This document shows positions 1-13,636 of a stretch of 64,000 nt of DNA, one piece after another (positions within the stretch are counted from its first letter, which is position 1; each line of letters starts with the position of its first letter). The stretch is from Bradyrhizobium cajani (GTDB taxonomy: Bacteria > Pseudomonadota > Alphaproteobacteria > Rhizobiales > Xanthobacteraceae), in NCBI RefSeq assembly GCF_009759665.1, contig NZ_WQNE01000004.1:1-64000 (forward strand). The letters are read 5' to 3'. The notes below the pieces were generated by a model, which searched no databases, was not told where the DNA came from, and saw only the letters and a program-made list of their open reading frames with translations. A program made the translations under genes and the position numbers.

Positions 1-2
1 GC

Positions 3-1259
<1,257 letters not shown>

Positions 1260-1284
1260 TCACTTCAAGAAGTGAGAGCAATTG

Positions 1285-2253
1285 ATGAAGGCTTATGTCT
1301 ACGGCCCTGACGGCGCTAGGATTTCCGACGTCGCTCAACCAAAGCCTAAAGGCACGCAGGTGCTGGTACGCGTCCGCGCCTGCGGGCTGAACCGCGCCGA
1401 TACCGGCATGCGCAAGGGCCACGCCCATGGCGCGGCCGGCGGTGTCGGCACCGTGCTCGGCATGGAATGGGCCGGCGAGGTCGCCGAGCTCGGACCGGAT
1501 GCGAAGGGCGTGAAGGTCGGCGACCGCATCATGGGCTCGGGCGGCGCGGCGTTTGCCGAATACACGCTGGCTGACCATGGCCGGCTGTTCCGCACGCCCT
1601 CGAACATGAATTTCGAGGAAGCCGCCACCCTGCCCGTCGCGCTCGCGACCATGCACAACGCCGTCGTCACCGTCGGGGGTGTGCAAGCCGGCCAGAGCGT
1701 GCTGATCCAGGGCGCGAGCTCCGGGGTCGGCCTGATGGCGATGCAGATCGCCAAGCTCAAGGGCGCAAAGCTCGTGATCGGCTCGTCGACCGACGCCTAC
1801 CGCCGCGGCCGGCTGACCGAGTATGGCGCCGACCTCGCCGTCGATTCCTCGGATCCCAAATGGGTCGATGAGGTGCTGAAGGCGACGAACGGCGAAGGCG
1901 TCGACCTCATCGTCGACCAGGTCTCGGGCAAGGTCGCGAGCCAGAACCTTGCCGCAACGAAGATCAAGGGCCGTATCGTCAATGTCGGCCGGCTCGGCGG
2001 CACCCATGCCGACTTCAACTTCGACCTGCATGCCGCGCGCCGCATCGACTATGTCGGCGTCACCTTTCGCACCCGCACCATCGAGGAGATCCGCGAGATT
2101 TTTGAAGAGGTTCGCAAGGATATCTGGAGTGCGGTGGAAGCGCGCAGGCTGCAACTGCCGATCGACAAGGTGTTCGCATTCGCCGACATCGACAAGGCGT
2201 TCGAGCACATGGAGGCCAACAAGCATCTGGGAAAGATCGTCGTGACGGTGTGA
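1285..2253 (+). CDS. NADPH:quinone oxidoreductase / zinc-type alcohol dehydrogenase family
   Basis: A 322-residue medium-chain dehydrogenase/reductase. The GroES-like N-terminal half is followed by a Rossmann domain with the nucleotide-binding motif GASSGVG at residues 143-149. The cysteine/histidine pattern for structural zinc is absent, which favours the zinc-free quinone reductase branch. Such enzymes reduce quinones or conjugated enones with NADPH; the substrate cannot be read from sequence. ATG at 1285 is preferred over the adjacent TTG at 1282; AGTGAGAG lies upstream. It is probably cotranscribed with the preceding flavin oxidoreductase, and both are redox enzymes of small unsaturated compounds by family. 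Confidence 0.88.
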   Translation: MKAYVYGPDGARISDVAQPKPKGTQVLVRVRACGLNRADTGMRKGHAHGAAGGVGTVLGMEWAGEVAELGPDAKGVKVGDRIMGSGGAAFAEYTLADHGRLFRTPSNMNFEEAATLPVALATMHNAVVTVGGVQAGQSVLIQGASSGVGLMAMQIAKLKGAKLVIGSSTDAYRRGRLTEYGADLAVDSSDPKWVDEVLKATNGEGVDLIVDQVSGKVASQNLAATKIKGRIVNVGRLGGTHADFNFDLHAARRIDYVGVTFRTRTIEEIREIFEEVRKDIWSAVEARRLQLPIDKVFAFADIDKAFEHMEANKHLGKIVVTV

Positions 2254-2262
2254 GGCCTCGCT

Positions 2263-2338
2263 GTCATTCCGGGGCGATGCGAAGCATCGAACCCGGAATC
2301 TCGAGATTCCGGGTTCGCCTTCTGCGCCCCGGAATGAC
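2263..2338. repeat. Nested palindromic intergenic repeat
   Basis: Outer 14-bp inverted arms GTCATTCCGGGGCG (2263-2276) and CGCCCCGGAATGAC (2325-2338) enclose a perfect 28-bp palindrome at 2289-2316. The form is that of dispersed rhizobial repeat elements. It lies between two genes in the same direction and would form a strong hairpin in RNA, so it may end the upstream transcript. Confidence 0.8.
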
Positions 2339-2432
2339 TGGTGGTGCGAGGCCCCCGCTCCTGCAAATCACTAGCGACTACAGCTGTGGATCACGGCTTG
2401 ATGTTCACCCGCGGGCTGCTAAATCCCCGGCC

Positions 2433-3806
2433 ATGACCTCCCAGCACAACAAGACTTCGGTCGCCGCGATCTCGATCTTCGCCAGCGGCGGCATGGCGGC
2501 GGCCAAGTTCGTGGTCGGGATCGCGATCGGCTCGCTGGCGCTGATCTCGGAGGCGCTGCATTCCTCGATCGACCTGATCGCGACCATCATCACCTGGGCG
2601 GTGGTGCGGGTGTCCGACAAGCCGGCCGACGACGAGCATCATTACGGCCACGGCAAGCTCGAAAGCGTCTCCGCGCTCGGCGTCACCGCCCTGCTCTACG
2701 TGCTCGCCGGCGGCATCCTGGTCGAGGCCTATAGCCGCCTGCGCGAGGGAACCCCGCCGCCGACGATTTCGGCCGTGCCGTTCGTGGTGCTGGTGATCGA
2801 CATCGCCGTCAATCTGTGGCGCGCCCGCGCCCTGCACCGTGCCGCACGGGAGACCAGGAGCCAGGCGCTGGCGGCGGACGCGCTGCATTTCGCCTCCGAC
2901 GTCATGGGCTCCTGCGCCGTCATCGTGGGCCTGATCCTCGCCGCCCTCGGCTTCTGGTGGGGCGACGCGGCCGCGGCCGCCGCGGTCGCCGTGATGATCG
3001 CAGCCCTCGGCCTGCGCATGGCGGGCTCGACGGTGCAGACGCTGGTCGACCGCGCTCCGGAAGGCGCGCTGGAGAAGGCGACCGCGGCGATCCGCAGCGT
3101 GCCCGGCGTGATCGACGTCGAGCGACTGCGGGTGCGCATGGTCGGCGCAACCACTTTCATCGACAGCATCGCAAAGGTGCCGCGCACCTATCCGATCGAC
3201 CGCGTCGAAGACATCAAGCGCAATGCGCAAGCCGCCGTCACGAGAACATTCGGCGATGCCGACCTCACCTTCACGGCCGTCCCCGTGGCGCGCAACAACG
3301 AGACCGTGCGCGACCGCATCATGGTGATCGCGCGCAACACCGGCCTCGCCATCCACCACGTCACGGTGCATGACCTCGGCGCCAAGCTGATCGTCGGCAT
3401 CGACCTCGAGGTCGACGGCGAGATGCAGCTCGAGGCCGCCCATGACATCGCCAACACGCTGGAGCGGAACATCCAGGAGGAGTTCGGCGAGGATGTCGAG
3501 GTCGACGTCCATATCGAGCCGCTGGAACCGGAACTGCCGTTCGGGGTCGATGCTCCCCCCGAACGGGTGCAGGCCATCGCCGTTGCACTGGCCGAGTTCG
3601 CCGGTGAGGGTGAGATCCACGACATCCATAATGTCCGCGTCCGCAACACCGATGCCGGCGAGATCGTCAACTTCCATTGCCGCGCTGCGCCGTCGATGAG
3701 CGTGATCAAGGTGCATGAGCATGTCGACGCGATCGAGCGCGCATTGCGGCGCGCGTTCCCGAGCGTGAAGCGCGTCATCAGCCACGCCGAGCCGCCGCGC
3801 GCATGA
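2433..3806 (+). CDS. Cation diffusion facilitator transporter with extended C-terminus
   Basis: A 457-residue CDF-family exporter of divalent metals (zinc, iron, manganese or similar) driven by proton exchange in the inner membrane. The signature HSSID gives a metal-binding H43/D47 pair, HHYGHGKLES (69-78) is the loop signature, and ALHFASD supplies the second HxxxD site in TM5. Six helices fill roughly the first 205 residues. The remaining 250 residues are soluble and appear to contain two or more zinc-transporter dimerisation-like modules, whereas the usual CDF has one and is near 300 residues. ATG 2433 is used because it begins the family alignment; the open frame extends upstream into the palindromic repeat. 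The metal cannot be assigned. Confidence 0.9.
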   Translation: MTSQHNKTSVAAISIFASGGMAAAKFVVGIAIGSLALISEALHSSIDLIATIITWAVVRVSDKPADDEHHYGHGKLESVSALGVTALLYVLAGGILVEAYSRLREGTPPPTISAVPFVVLVIDIAVNLWRARALHRAARETRSQALAADALHFASDVMGSCAVIVGLILAALGFWWGDAAAAAAVAVMIAALGLRMAGSTVQTLVDRAPEGALEKATAAIRSVPGVIDVERLRVRMVGATTFIDSIAKVPRTYPIDRVEDIKRNAQAAVTRTFGDADLTFTAVPVARNNETVRDRIMVIARNTGLAIHHVTVHDLGAKLIVGIDLEVDGEMQLEAAHDIANTLERNIQEEFGEDVEVDVHIEPLEPELPFGVDAPPERVQAIAVALAEFAGEGEIHDIHNVRVRNTDAGEIVNFHCRAAPSMSVIKVHEHVDAIERALRRAFPSVKRVISHAEPPRA

Positions 3807-3859
3807 GACGGAATGTACGAGGAGTCACACGTTCTCGTTTCGGACTCATCGCGGACGTG

Positions 3860-3886
3860 AGTTTGCGGACGCGCGATGCGCAAACT
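3860..3886. promoter_or_regulatory. Inverted repeat upstream of PAS kinase gene
   Basis: Perfect 8-bp arms AGTTTGCG (3860-3867) and CGCAAACT (3879-3886) with an 11-base loop, in the 216-bp gap between the CDF gene and the kinase gene. There is no T-run behind it, so an operator or mRNA hairpin is as likely as a terminator. Confidence 0.35.
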
Positions 3887-4022
3887 GCGCGTTGGATAAG
3901 AATAATTTCGCGTTAACGATTCGTTGACTCTCGACAGCCCGCGAAAACTGGATTCAAATCGGTGTGATTCGAAAGCGACGTGGGGCTGCTTTCGAAACTC
4001 AGGTTTTCAGGGGGCCGAAGGC

Positions 4023-6353
<2,331 letters not shown>

Positions 6354-6376
6354 AGCAAGGCGAAGCTCGCCTGCGG

Positions 6377-6510
6377 CCATCCTTCGAGACGCCCGCCTCC
6401 GGCGGGCCCTCAGGATGAGGGCGGAGTACGCGGCAGCCGTTTCAACGAACACCTATACAACGGAGCCTCATCCTGAGGAGCCCGCGAAGCGGGCGTCTCG
6501 AAGGACGAGG
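6377..6510. repeat. Long inverted repeat between convergent genes
   Basis: Two imperfect arms of about 44 bases (6377-6420 and 6466-6510) share CCTTCGAGACGCCCGC and CTCAGGATGAGG in opposite orientation. Each arm also has its own inner hairpin of GCCCGC/GCGGGC type. It belongs to the dispersed rhizobial palindromic class and sits exactly between a plus-strand kinase and a minus-strand LysR gene, where it could act as a two-way terminator. Confidence 0.8.
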
Positions 6511-6537
6511 CGCTTGCTCGGGAAAGCGCTACAGCCC

Positions 6538-7431
6538 CTACAATTGCAGCGTCGGCGCGACTTCCCTCGCGACATTGACCAGCGCTGCGATCAGCGGCGT
6601 CATCGGATCGCGCTGCGGGATCACCATGCCGATGCTGTAGTTGACTTCGGGATCGACGATCGGGATCGAGCGCACCGTATCGGACAGGCCGAGCGTCTCG
6701 GCCAGCTTGGCCGGCATCACGCTCGCCCAACGGCCTGTCTTGACGTGCGTGAACAGCACGAGCAGCGAGTTCGAGGTCAGCGTCGGCGTCGCCTCGGCGC
6801 CGACCGAGCGCAACGCGCGGTCGATGATGCGGCGGTTCTGCATGTCGGGCGTGAGCAGGCACAGCGGCACCTGCCCGACCTCCTTCCACGTCACCGTCTC
6901 GCGGTCGCCGAACATCGCATCGGGCGCGGTCAAGAGGCGATAGCTCTCGTTGTAGAGCGGGATGGTGCGCACCTTGCCGATCGGCTCGTTCTCGATATAG
7001 GTCAGCCCGGCATCGACCTCGAGATTTTCGAGCAGCCCCAGCACCTCGGATGACGTGGTGGACTGGATACGGAAGCGCACCTCGGGATGCCTGGCGCGGA
7101 ACGGCGTCGTCAGCGCGGCGACCATGCCGAGCACGGTCGGGATCGCCGCGATGCGGATCTCGCCTGAGAGCTGATGCTTCAGCCCGTTGATCTCGTCACG
7201 CATGGCGCGGGCATCGCCCACGATCCGCCGCGCCCAGTCCAGTGCCCGCTCGCCTTCCGGGGTAAAACCCTGGAAACGGGAGCCGCGCTGGACCAGCATC
7301 ACGCCGAGGATCTCCTCGAGCTGCTTGAGCCCGGTCGACATCGTCGGTTGCGTCACGCCGCAGGCCTCCGCCGCGCGTCCGAAATGCCGCTCCTTCGCCA
7401 GCGCCAGCAGCAGTTCAAGCTTGTCGATCAA
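6538..7431 (-). CDS. LysR-family regulator divergent from formate dehydrogenase operon
   Basis: A 297-residue LysR-type regulator. The N-terminal winged helix-turn-helix covers roughly residues 1-60 (RHFGRAAEACGVTQPTMSTGLKQLEE), followed by the linker helix and a two-lobed effector-binding domain starting near GEIRIAAIPTV. It is transcribed away from fdsG across a 224-bp gap. The same arrangement in Cupriavidus has a LysR protein, FdsR, controlling fds in response to formate, so this is a good candidate FdsR; the effector is inferred. Two inverted repeats in the shared gap (7458-7477 and 7541-7576) are candidate binding sites. Confidence 0.92.
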   Translation of the reverse strand: MIDKLELLLALAKERHFGRAAEACGVTQPTMSTGLKQLEEILGVMLVQRGSRFQGFTPEGERALDWARRIVGDARAMRDEINGLKHQLSGEIRIAAIPTVLGMVAALTTPFRARHPEVRFRIQSTTSSEVLGLLENLEVDAGLTYIENEPIGKVRTIPLYNESYRLLTAPDAMFGDRETVTWKEVGQVPLCLLTPDMQNRRIIDRALRSVGAEATPTLTSNSLLVLFTHVKTGRWASVMPAKLAETLGLSDTVRSIPIVDPEVNYSIGMVIPQRDPMTPLIAALVNVAREVAPTLQL

Positions 7432-7457
7432 CCGTGCGTCCCCTCGAATTATGGCTT

Positions 7458-7477
7458 GGCATGCAAGCTAGCATGCC
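7458..7477. promoter_or_regulatory. Candidate LysR operator, proximal inverted repeat
   Basis: GGCATGC and GCATGCC, perfect 7-bp arms separated by six bases, 27 bp before the lysR start. A LysR protein often represses its own gene from such a site. It is not a perfect T-N11-A box. Confidence 0.4.
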
Positions 7478-7540
7478 GGGTCCTCGCCAACACGGAAAAA
7501 CCGGCAGGCGGAGGCGTCTTTATCGCATTTCCGTATCGCC

Positions 7541-7576
7541 CGATTGCGCTTCCAAATCGATCTGAATTCGCAATCG
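7541..7576. promoter_or_regulatory. Candidate activator site upstream of fds operon
   Basis: CGATTGCG (7541-7548) and CGCAATCG (7569-7576) are perfect 8-bp arms with a 20-base spacer, 80 bp before fdsG. The position and the AT-richer surroundings fit an activator site for the divergent LysR protein. Confidence 0.4.
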
Positions 7577-7655
7577 CAGCACGGAACAGCTTTATTGATC
7601 TTCGAATGATTCCAAATAGTTTGCGAGAAAGAAACGCTCTGGTTGAGAACGACAA

Positions 7656-8140
7656 ATGACAGCGGTTTACGAGCCTCGTTACGAGCCCTGGGACGAAACA
7701 CGCGGCGCCGAGATCATCGCCGAACACGCTCAGCAGGAAGGCGCGACGCTGGTGATTCTCCACGCGCTCCAGGAGGCGTTCGGCTACGTGCCGGAAGCGG
7801 CCGTTCCCATGGTGGCGCAAGCTCTCAACCTGTCACGCGCCGAAGTGCATGGCGTGTTCACGTTCTACCATGATTTCCGCCACAAGCCGGCCGGCCGCCA
7901 TGTGCTGAAGCTCTGCCGCGCGGAGGCCTGCCAGGCCGCGGGCGGCGATGCGCTGGCTGCGCGCGCCGAGGCCAAGCTCGGCGTCTCGCTCGGTGGCACC
8001 ACGGCGGACGATCGCGTCACGCTGGAGCCGATCTACTGCCTCGGCCTGTGCGCCACCGCGCCCTCCGCGATGCTCGACGGCCGGCTCATCGGCCGGCTCG
8101 ATCAGAAGCGCCTCGATGCGCTGGTTGCGGAGGCGCAGCG

Positions 8141-8144
<4 letters not shown>
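7656..8144 (+). CDS. fdsG: NAD-dependent formate dehydrogenase gamma subunit
   Basis: A 162-residue NuoE-like subunit of the cytosolic formate:NAD+ oxidoreductase. It carries a thioredoxin-fold [2Fe-2S] cluster held by C87, C92, C128 and C132 (LCRAEAC and YCLGLC). In the complex it contributes to electron transfer between the molybdenum subunit and the flavin subunit. It is first in fdsG-B-A-fdhD-D, and its TGA overlaps the fdsB start by four bases (ATGA), so translation is likely coupled. Confidence 0.95.
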
Positions 8145-9697
<1,553 letters not shown>

Positions 9698-9707
9698 GAG
9701 AACGACA

Positions 9708-12581
9708 ATGTCTCTGATCGAGGAAATCGACTTCGGAACACCGCGCTCGAAATCGGAAACGATGGTGACGCTGACCATCGACGGCAACCAGGTCACGGTG
9801 CCCGAGGGCACCTCGATCATGCGCGCCGCGATGGACGCCGGCCACCAGATCCCGAAGCTCTGCGCAACCGACATGGTCGATGCGTTCGGCTCCTGCCGGC
9901 TCTGCCTCGTCGAGATCGAGGGCCGCGCCGGCACGCCGGCCTCCTGCACCACGCCGGTGATGAACGGCCTCGTCGTCCACACCCAGACCGAGCGGCTGAA
10001 GAAGCTGCGCAAGGGCGTGATGGAGCTCTACATCTCCGACCATCCGCTCGACTGCCTCACCTGCGGCGCGAACGGGGATTGCGAATTGCAGGACATGGCC
10101 GGCGCCGTCGGCCTGCGCGACGTGCGCTACGGCTATGAGGGCGAGAACCATGTCTTCGCCAAATCCAACGGCGAGGTGAATCCCGCCTGGATGCCGAAGG
10201 ACGAGTCCAACCCCTACTTCACCTATGATCCCTCCAAGTGCATCGTCTGCTCGCGCTGCGTCCGCGCCTGCGAGGAGGTGCAAGGCACCTTCGCGCTGAC
10301 GATCTCCGGCCGCGGCTTCGACAGCCGCGTCTCTCCGGGCATGAGCGAGAGCTTCCTCGGCTCGGAATGCGTCTCCTGCGGCGCCTGCGTGCAGGCCTGC
10401 CCGACCGCGACGCTGACGGAAAAGTCGGTGATCGAGATCGGCCAGCCCGAGCACTCCGTCGTCACCACCTGCGCCTATTGCGGCGTCGGCTGCGCCTTCA
10501 AGGCCGAGATGCGCGGCGAGGAAGTCGTGCGCATGGTGCCGTACAAGGACGGCAAGGCCAATCGCGGCCATTCCTGCGTCAAGGGCCGCTTCGCCTGGGG
10601 CTACACCAACCACAAAGAACGCATCCTCAAGCCGATGATCCGCGAGCGGATCGAGGATCCCTGGCGCGAAGTGTCCTGGGATGAGGCGTTCTCATTCGCC
10701 GCGGCGAAGATGCGCGGCATCCAGAAGAAATACGGCCGCGATGCCATCGGCGGCATCACCTCGTCCCGCTGCACCAATGAAGAAACCTATCTGGTGCAGA
10801 AGCTGATCCGTGCCGGCTTCGGCAACAACAATGTCGACACCTGCGCCCGCGTCTGCCACTCGCCGACCGGCTATGGCCTCGCCACCACCTTCGGCACCTC
10901 CGCCGGCACGCAGGATTTCGACTCGGTCGAGGACACCGATGTCGTCGTCGTGATCGGCGCCAACCCGGCGTCGGCGCATCCGGTGTTCGCCTCGCGGCTG
11001 AAGAAGCGGCTGCGCCAGGGCGCAAAACTGATCGTGATCGATCCGCGCCGCACCGAGATGGTGGAATCGCCGCATGTGAAGGCGTTGCATCTGCCCTTGA
11101 TGCCCGGGACCAACGTCGCGGTCATGACCGCGATTGCGCATGTCATCGTCACCGAAGGCCTCGTCAACGAATCCTTCGTGCGCGAGCGCTGCGACTGGAC
11201 CGAGTTCGAGGAATGGGCCGCCTTCGTCGCCCAGCCGAACAACAGCCCGGAGGCGACCGCGATCCTGACCGGCGTCAACCCGAAGGATCTGCGCGAAGCC
11301 GCCCGCATCTACGCCACCGGCGGCAACGGCGCGATCTATTACGGCCTCGGCGTCACCGAGCACAGCCAGGGCTCGACCACCGTGATCGCGATCGCCAACC
11401 TCGCGATGGCGACCGGCAATATCGGCCGCCCCGGCGTCGGCGTGAATCCGCTGCGCGGCCAGAACAACGTGCAGGGCTCCTGCGACATGGGCTCGTTCCC
11501 GCACGAGCTGCCCGGCTACCGCCACATCTCCGGCGATGCCGTGCGTGACCAGTTCGAGGCGCTGTGGAACGTCAAGCTCAACCCGGAGCCGGGCCTGCGC
11601 ATCCCCAACATGTTCGACGCCGCCGTCGAAGGCACCTTCATGGGCATCTACGTGCAGGGTGAGGACATCCTCCAGTCCGATCCCAACACCTCGCACGTGG
11701 TGGCGGCACTGTCGGCGATGGAATGCGTCATCGTCCACGATCTCTTCCTGAACGAAACCGCGAACTACGCCCACGTCTTCCTGCCCGGCTCGAGCTTCCT
11801 GGAGAAGGACGGCACCTTCACCAACGCCGAGCGCCGCATCCAGCGCGTGCGCAAGGTGATGACGCCGAAGAACGGCCTTGCAGACTGGGAGGTCACCATC
11901 GGCCTCGCCAAGGCGATGGGCTTCGAGATGAAGTACAGCCACCCCTCCGAGATCATGGACGAGATCGCGGCACTGACGCCGACCTTCGCCGGCGTCTCCT
12001 ACGCCAGGCTCGACGAGCTCGGCTCGGTGCAGTGGCCCTGCAACGAGAAGGCGCCGGAGGGCACGCCGGTGATGCATATCGACGGCTTCGTCCGCGGCAA
12101 GGGCAAGTTCGTCGTCACCGAATATGTTGCGACCGACGAACGCACCGGGCCGCGCTACCCGCTGCTGCTGACGACGGGGCGCATCCTGAGCCAGTACAAT
12201 GTCGGCGCGCAGACGCGGCGCACCGAGAACGTGGTGTGGCATGCCGAAGACCGGCTGGAGATCCATCCGCACGATGCCGAGCAGCGCGGCGTGCGCGACG
12301 GCGACTGGGTGCGGCTGAAGAGCCGCGCCGGCGAGACCACGCTGCGCGCGGAGATCACCGATCGCGTCGCGCCCGGCGTCGTCTACACCACCTTCCACCA
12401 CCCGGACACGCAGGCCAACGTCATCACGACGGACTATTCGGACTGGGCGACCAACTGTCCCGAGTACAAGGTCACCGCGGTACAGGTCTCGCCGTCGAAC
12501 GGCCCGTCGGATTGGCAGAAGGCCTATGACGCGCAGGCGCGGCACTCCCGCCGCATCGCGCCGGCCGAGGCTGCGGAGTAA
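9708..12581 (+). CDS. fdsA: NAD-dependent formate dehydrogenase alpha subunit (molybdenum)
   Basis: A 957-residue catalytic subunit that oxidises formate to CO2 at bis-MGD molybdenum. The N-terminus is NuoG-like: a [2Fe-2S] ferredoxin domain (GSCRLCLVEIEG), the HxxxC region DHPLDCLTCGANGDC, and two ferredoxin clusters (CIVCSRCVRACEE, CVSCGACVQACPTATL). The next cluster, CAYCGVGC, belongs to the molybdopterin oxidoreductase fold. CARVCHS holds C383-H384, matching the Cys-His pair at the active site of the Rhodobacter enzyme; it is cysteine, not selenocysteine. The C-terminal molybdopterin-binding domain is complete. It is followed after 4 bp by fdhD. Confidence 0.96.
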   Translation: MSLIEEIDFGTPRSKSETMVTLTIDGNQVTVPEGTSIMRAAMDAGHQIPKLCATDMVDAFGSCRLCLVEIEGRAGTPASCTTPVMNGLVVHTQTERLKKLRKGVMELYISDHPLDCLTCGANGDCELQDMAGAVGLRDVRYGYEGENHVFAKSNGEVNPAWMPKDESNPYFTYDPSKCIVCSRCVRACEEVQGTFALTISGRGFDSRVSPGMSESFLGSECVSCGACVQACPTATLTEKSVIEIGQPEHSVVTTCAYCGVGCAFKAEMRGEEVVRMVPYKDGKANRGHSCVKGRFAWGYTNHKERILKPMIRERIEDPWREVSWDEAFSFAAAKMRGIQKKYGRDAIGGITSSRCTNEETYLVQKLIRAGFGNNNVDTCARVCHSPTGYGLATTFGTSAGTQDFDSVEDTDVVVVIGANPASAHPVFASRLKKRLRQGAKLIVIDPRRTEMVESPHVKALHLPLMPGTNVAVMTAIAHVIVTEGLVNESFVRERCDWTEFEEWAAFVAQPNNSPEATAILTGVNPKDLREAARIYATGGNGAIYYGLGVTEHSQGSTTVIAIANLAMATGNIGRPGVGVNPLRGQNNVQGSCDMGSFPHELPGYRHISGDAVRDQFEALWNVKLNPEPGLRIPNMFDAAVEGTFMGIYVQGEDILQSDPNTSHVVAALSAMECVIVHDLFLNETANYAHVFLPGSSFLEKDGTFTNAERRIQRVRKVMTPKNGLADWEVTIGLAKAMGFEMKYSHPSEIMDEIAALTPTFAGVSYARLDELGSVQWPCNEKAPEGTPVMHIDGFVRGKGKFVVTEYVATDERTGPRYPLLLTTGRILSQYNVGAQTRRTENVVWHAEDRLEIHPHDAEQRGVRDGDWVRLKSRAGETTLRAEITDRVAPGVVYTTFHHPDTQANVITTDYSDWATNCPEYKVTAVQVSPSNGPSDWQKAYDAQARHSRRIAPAEAAE

Positions 12582-12585
12582 CGGC

Positions 12586-13413
12586 ATGCACGTGGCGGTG
12601 CAAGCGATCGACCGCGAGATCTGGCGCGACGGTGTCGCGTCCGAGGGGACGCGGCTGATCCCGGAGGAGACGCCGCTGGCGCTGACCTACAATGGCGGCA
12701 CCTACGCCGTCATGATGGGAACGCCGCAGAACCTGGAAGATTTTGCCGTCGGCTTCAGCCTGGACGAAGGCATCATCAAATCGGTTGACGACATCAAGTC
12801 ACTCGAGGTGGTTCGTCTCGACGACGGCATCGAGCTGCGCATGTGGCTTGCACCGGAAGATGCCGCACGCATCAGCGAGCGCCGTCGGCACATCGCCGGT
12901 CCCACCGGCTGCGGCCTCTGCGGCGTCGAATCCATCGCCGAAGCCGTACGGCCTGCGGCCCTCGTGCCGCAGGGGCAGACCTTCACGCCCGAACAGATCA
13001 TGGCGGCGATGCAGGCCATCGCGCCGCTGCAATCCATCAATCTGCAAACCCGCGCAGTTCACGCCGCCGCCTTCTGGTCCCCTGCCGGCAACATCGTCGC
13101 CCTGCGCGAGGATGTCGGCCGTCACAACGCGCTCGACAAGCTCGCCGGCGCACTGGCGCGCAGCCGCACGGACGCTCGCAGCGGCATGGTGCTGCTGACG
13201 AGCCGTGTCTCGGTCGAGATGGTGCAGAAGACCGCCGCGATCGGCGCGCCGGTGATGGTCGCGGTCTCCGCGCCGACAGCACTTGCAGTACGGACGGCGG
13301 AAGCCGCCGGCATCACGCTGATCGCCATTGCCCGCCAGGACGGGTTCGAAGTGTTTTCGCATGGGAGCCGCGTCGTTGCGCGCCATGCCACGGAGGTTGC
13401 TCATGTCGCCTGA
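12586..13413 (+). CDS. fdhD: Formate dehydrogenase sulfurtransferase FdhD/FdsC
   Basis: A 275-residue FdhD-family protein, also called FdsC in fds operons. It carries sulfur from a cysteine desulfurase to the molybdenum cofactor, which the formate dehydrogenase needs for activity. The catalytic CxxC is C109/C112 in GPTGCGLCGVES. The C-terminal nucleotide-recognition region EDVGRHNALDKL is present. ATG 12586 lies 4 bp after the fdsA stop; a longer in-frame start overlapping fdsA lacks family similarity. The 3' end overlaps fdsD by 11 bases. Confidence 0.95.
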   Translation: MHVAVQAIDREIWRDGVASEGTRLIPEETPLALTYNGGTYAVMMGTPQNLEDFAVGFSLDEGIIKSVDDIKSLEVVRLDDGIELRMWLAPEDAARISERRRHIAGPTGCGLCGVESIAEAVRPAALVPQGQTFTPEQIMAAMQAIAPLQSINLQTRAVHAAAFWSPAGNIVALREDVGRHNALDKLAGALARSRTDARSGMVLLTSRVSVEMVQKTAAIGAPVMVAVSAPTALAVRTAEAAGITLIAIARQDGFEVFSHGSRVVARHATEVAHVA

Positions 13414-13636
13414 CCGCCTGATCTACATGGCCAACCAGATCGGCAAGTTCTTCCAGAGCCAGGGCCATGACAAGGCCGTGCCGGGGATTGCCGAGCACAT
13501 CAAGAAGTTCTGGGATCCCCGGATGAAGCGCGCGATCTTCGCCCATCTCGATGCCGGCGGCGCGGGCCTGGAGCCGAACGTGCGCGAGGCGCTCGCTTCG
13601 CTGAAGCAGGCTACGTCCGTTCCAGCAGCGTCCTGA
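13403..13636 (+). CDS. fdsD: Formate dehydrogenase delta subunit
   Basis: A 77-residue FdsD-family protein (DRLIYMANQIGKFF, DPRMKRAIFAHL), the small accessory subunit encoded last in fds operons. It is linked to assembly or stability of the complex; it has no cofactor motif. ATG 13403 is inside the end of fdhD. Its last 26 bases overlap the 3' end of the convergent glnE gene, so both C-termini are coded on opposite strands of the same DNA. Confidence 0.9.
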   Translation: MSPDRLIYMANQIGKFFQSQGHDKAVPGIAEHIKKFWDPRMKRAIFAHLDAGGAGLEPNVREALASLKQATSVPAAS

